Shown in pieces: positions 62,270 through 64,000 of a stretch of 64,000 nucleotides of DNA (the stretch's first letter is position 1; each line of letters begins with the position of its first letter). Made by a program: the position numbers and the translations under genes. Below the pieces are notes generated by a model. It was given only the letters and a program-made list of their open reading frames with translations, made no database searches and was not told the origin of the DNA. This stretch comes from Levilactobacillus wangkuiensis (GTDB lineage Bacteria; Bacillota; Bacilli; Lactobacillales; Lactobacillaceae): assembly GCF_016861605.1 (NCBI RefSeq), contig NZ_BOLM01000006.1, positions 62,001 to 126,000 of the forward strand, written 5' to 3'.

Positions 62270-62312
62270 CATCAAAAATGAGTCTGGAATTTTCTCCAGG
62301 CTCATTTAATTA
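62270..62312. terminator. Bidirectional terminator
   Basis: AAATGAGTCTGGA pairs with TCCAGGCTCATTT, between convergent genes. Confidence 0.85.
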
Positions 62313-62326
62313 TTAATAATAATATA

Positions 62327-62839
62327 TTAGTTATTAATTTTTAAATTGGCATATCGTTTAGCCAGCCGTTTGCTTTGGAAGGCGACCCCATCAGTCTTCA
62401 ACTGTGCCCCGCTCTGAATCTCGAGGAGGGGCAGCCACTTTCCACCAACGCGCTGTTGGATTTGACGGAAGTACCCGCCATGACCGTCCCAGGTATTCCA
62501 GCCGGTCACCCGCGTCCAACGTCCGTGCTGGTAGCGCACCGGATAGGCAATGAGCCAGGTTGGATGGGCTCGGCGTTGCGCCGCGGACATCTTTAACGGC
62601 AACTTTTTTGCGTGAGTTCCGGCCTTAAAGCCGTCATCATTGAGACTGCGCGCAGATATCTGAATCCGCCGGTACCGGTGATATTCGTACCGGTACCAGG
62701 TCCCGCGCAACGCCTGTGGAAACGTCCGCAGCGTCTGTTGCGGCTTGGCTGCGCGGGCGTGCTCCATTGACGTGGCGACCTCCAGCCCAACCACCACAGA
62801 AAAGATAATTGCTAAGATGACTAACCACTTTGCCTTCAT
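62327..62839 (-). CDS. Secreted protein, LRGxW family
   Basis: 170 residues with an N-terminal signal/anchor (KWLVILAIIFSVVVGLEVATS). Mature motif FPQALRGTWYRYEYHRYRR shares LRGTW with 1154 and LRGNW with 55663. The rest is Tyr/Arg/Trp-rich. ATG at 62839 after GGGAGG. Divergent from the two similar genes at 63083 and 63611. Confidence 0.72.
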   Translation of the reverse strand: MKAKWLVILAIIFSVVVGLEVATSMEHARAAKPQQTLRTFPQALRGTWYRYEYHRYRRIQISARSLNDDGFKAGTHAKKLPLKMSAAQRRAHPTWLIAYPVRYQHGRWTRVTGWNTWDGHGGYFRQIQQRVGGKWLPLLEIQSGAQLKTDGVAFQSKRLAKRYANLKINN

Positions 62840-62924
62840 TTTCACTCGACCTCCCCGAATGCCTGTTGGAACTTCTAGCAAATCTATTACAGCATAGCAC
62901 TAACGAAAATAACAGTGATATGTC

Positions 62925-62987
62925 CTATAAATTTGCTTATATTCACACTTATAGATTCGCTATATATCAGATTATAAGCTTGCTTAT
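62925..62987. repeat. Three 15-bp AT-rich repeats spaced 23-24 bp
   Basis: TATAAATTTGCTTATA, TATAGATTCGCTATA and TATAAGCTTGCTTAT. Centres are about 23.5 and 23 bp apart. Each is a near-palindrome. They sit between divergent secreted-protein genes and probably bind a regulator. Confidence 0.65.
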
Positions 62988-63029
62988 TTCTAGTGCAATC
63001 GACACGCCATCCACCCGTGCAACCTCCCC

Positions 63030-63057
63030 TTGAAACGTCGCCTCACACTCGTATACT
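63030..63057 (+). promoter_or_regulatory. Promoter of secreted gene pair
   Basis: TTGAAA-N16-TATACT, 25 bases before the ATG at 63083. Confidence 0.65.
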
Positions 63058-63082
63058 GGAGACATATGAAAGGGGATTCATT

Positions 63083-63595
63083 ATGAAAAAGATTGTTTAT
63101 TCAACTTTGGCCATCAGCGCCGTCCTCACGGGGTTAGTGGCGCTGGCGCCTAGCACCACCGCTAGTGCCAAGACGAAGCTCTACACCAATAGTAAGACCC
63201 TTCGGAACCATAAGTATAGGTATTCTTATCAGAATGCCTATACTGGCACCGGTAAATGGGGCTATAAACGTCTACATTTTTCCAAACATAGCGTCCATTT
63301 TGCCACCAAAACCAAACGTAACGGCAAATGGAAACATGCTAAAATTGCTGCAAAGTATTACTACGTTCGCCACCATAATGGTTGGTACGAATTTGGCGCC
63401 CGTGAAAGCGACGACGTTTACTTGATCAAGCCTAGTTGGCGCTACCTCAACGGCCATAAGCACTGGACTCTTGGAGAGTTTGACCCGTCCAACGATCACG
63501 GCGGTTATGGTCAAGCGCCTTACAACGTCTGGACCTACACAACCTACATGAATAATAAAGGTTGGCACTACACAATCAATCATCAGCCTAGCTAA
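63083..63595 (+). CDS. Secreted Tyr/Lys/His-rich protein
   Basis: 170 residues, signal peptide to about residue 29 (TASA). The mature part, with KTLRNHKYRYSYQNAYTGTG, looks like a diverged LRGxW-type start. HDHGGY-like and WTLGEFDPSNDHGGYGQ segments follow. Similar pieces (WDGHGGYFRQ) occur in the protein at 62327, supporting paralogy. ATG after GAAAGGGG. Followed 15 bases later by another secreted gene in the same operon. Confidence 0.72.
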   Translation: MKKIVYSTLAISAVLTGLVALAPSTTASAKTKLYTNSKTLRNHKYRYSYQNAYTGTGKWGYKRLHFSKHSVHFATKTKRNGKWKHAKIAAKYYYVRHHNGWYEFGARESDDVYLIKPSWRYLNGHKHWTLGEFDPSNDHGGYGQAPYNVWTYTTYMNNKGWHYTINHQPS

Positions 63596-63610
63596 AGGAG
63601 CCTCTTAAAA

Positions 63611-64000
63611 ATGAAACTAACCCATCTAGCTATCACCGGTCTTGCGCTCATCACCCTCGTCCCACTTGGCATCCCCACGACGGCCAACGCGAAAAGTACG
63701 ACGCTGCCTCGGACCATCCGTAGCCACACCTGGTATCGCCTAACTGACGGCAGCCAAGGCGGCTTCCACGACAAGACGACGTTCAAGGGGAACCACTTCA
63801 CCATCAAGGTCAAGGGGACTAACCTGCGCTACCACTGGCATTTCAGTGGGTTAAAGAAGCACACCGCCACCACTTACTATGGTCGCCTGCACTATGCCAA
63901 GAAACATTCTGCACTCGTCAAAATCAAGATTTTTAGCAAGTCACATTTCGATATCATTCAGAAACACACGCCTAATCTCGCCGGCAACTACACAGGCAAT
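63611..64000 (+). CDS. Secreted protein, 3' end cut by window
   Basis: 130 residues visible. Signal peptide MKLTHLAITGLALITLVPLG to TANA, then PRTIRSHTWYRLTDGSQGG, a diverged member of the same family. ATG after AAAGGAG that overlaps the previous stop region. The C-terminus lies beyond the window. Confidence 0.7.
   Translation, partial: MKLTHLAITGLALITLVPLGIPTTANAKSTTLPRTIRSHTWYRLTDGSQGGFHDKTTFKGNHFTIKVKGTNLRYHWHFSGLKKHTATTYYGRLHYAKKHSALVKIKIFSKSHFDIIQKHTPNLAGNYTGN

Overview
The window reads as a chromosomal segment of a heterofermentative-type lactic acid bacterium of the Lactobacillaceae, most like the Levilactobacillus group. This is inferred from moderately high GC for the family, strong AGGAGG ribosome sites, a two-subunit LacL/LacM beta-galactosidase, a malolactic enzyme with a divergent LysR regulator, pyruvate oxidase, acetolactate decarboxylase and many small lysine/tyrosine-rich secreted proteins. 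There is no prophage, CRISPR array, rRNA or tRNA gene. One exact and two near-exact parS-type sites suggest the segment lies on the origin side of the chromosome.

Layout. 1-10 kb: cell-surface genes (NlpC/P60 hydrolase, amidase, YfhO-like membrane protein, SH3-like surface protein) with acetolactate decarboxylase and a nucleotidyltransferase. 10-14 kb: a phage-regulator remnant, a frameshifted gene and a two-domain glycosyl/CDP-glycerol transferase for a wall polymer. 14-22 kb: SMR exporter, an SDR lacking its catalytic residues, AldA-type aldehyde dehydrogenase and alcohol dehydrogenase with Rex-like and cre-like sites, a MucBP protein, and a ribbon-helix-helix/SPFH operon. 22-30 kb: a structured repeat, a T-box leader (probably tryptophan) before an orphan peptide-binding protein, GtrA, CadD, ADP-ribosylglycohydrolase, LysE exporter and an Lsa-type ABC-F protein. 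30-36 kb: malolactic locus, a type I toxin-antitoxin pair, and an MFS transporter behind an attenuator-like leader. 36-46 kb: redox/detoxification genes scattered over 9 kb but tied together by four near-identical MerR-type promoters, plus YefM-YoeB, a Crp/Fnr regulator and HelD. 46-54 kb: pyruvate oxidase, lacLM and an NmrA-like SDR whose upstream region was invaded by a TnpB-only insertion element. 54-64 kb: regulators, small secreted or membrane peptides, a DMT transporter, a TPM protein and a cluster of paralogous secreted proteins.

The most interesting signals are non-coding: a three-copy intergenic element whose sequence differs between copies while its stems stay paired; the MerR promoter set; three 16-bp palindromes spaced 40 and 39 bp; the toxin/antisense RNA pair; and the leader upstream of the CynX-like transporter. 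All function calls come from reading translated sequence and motifs by eye; no database was searched.
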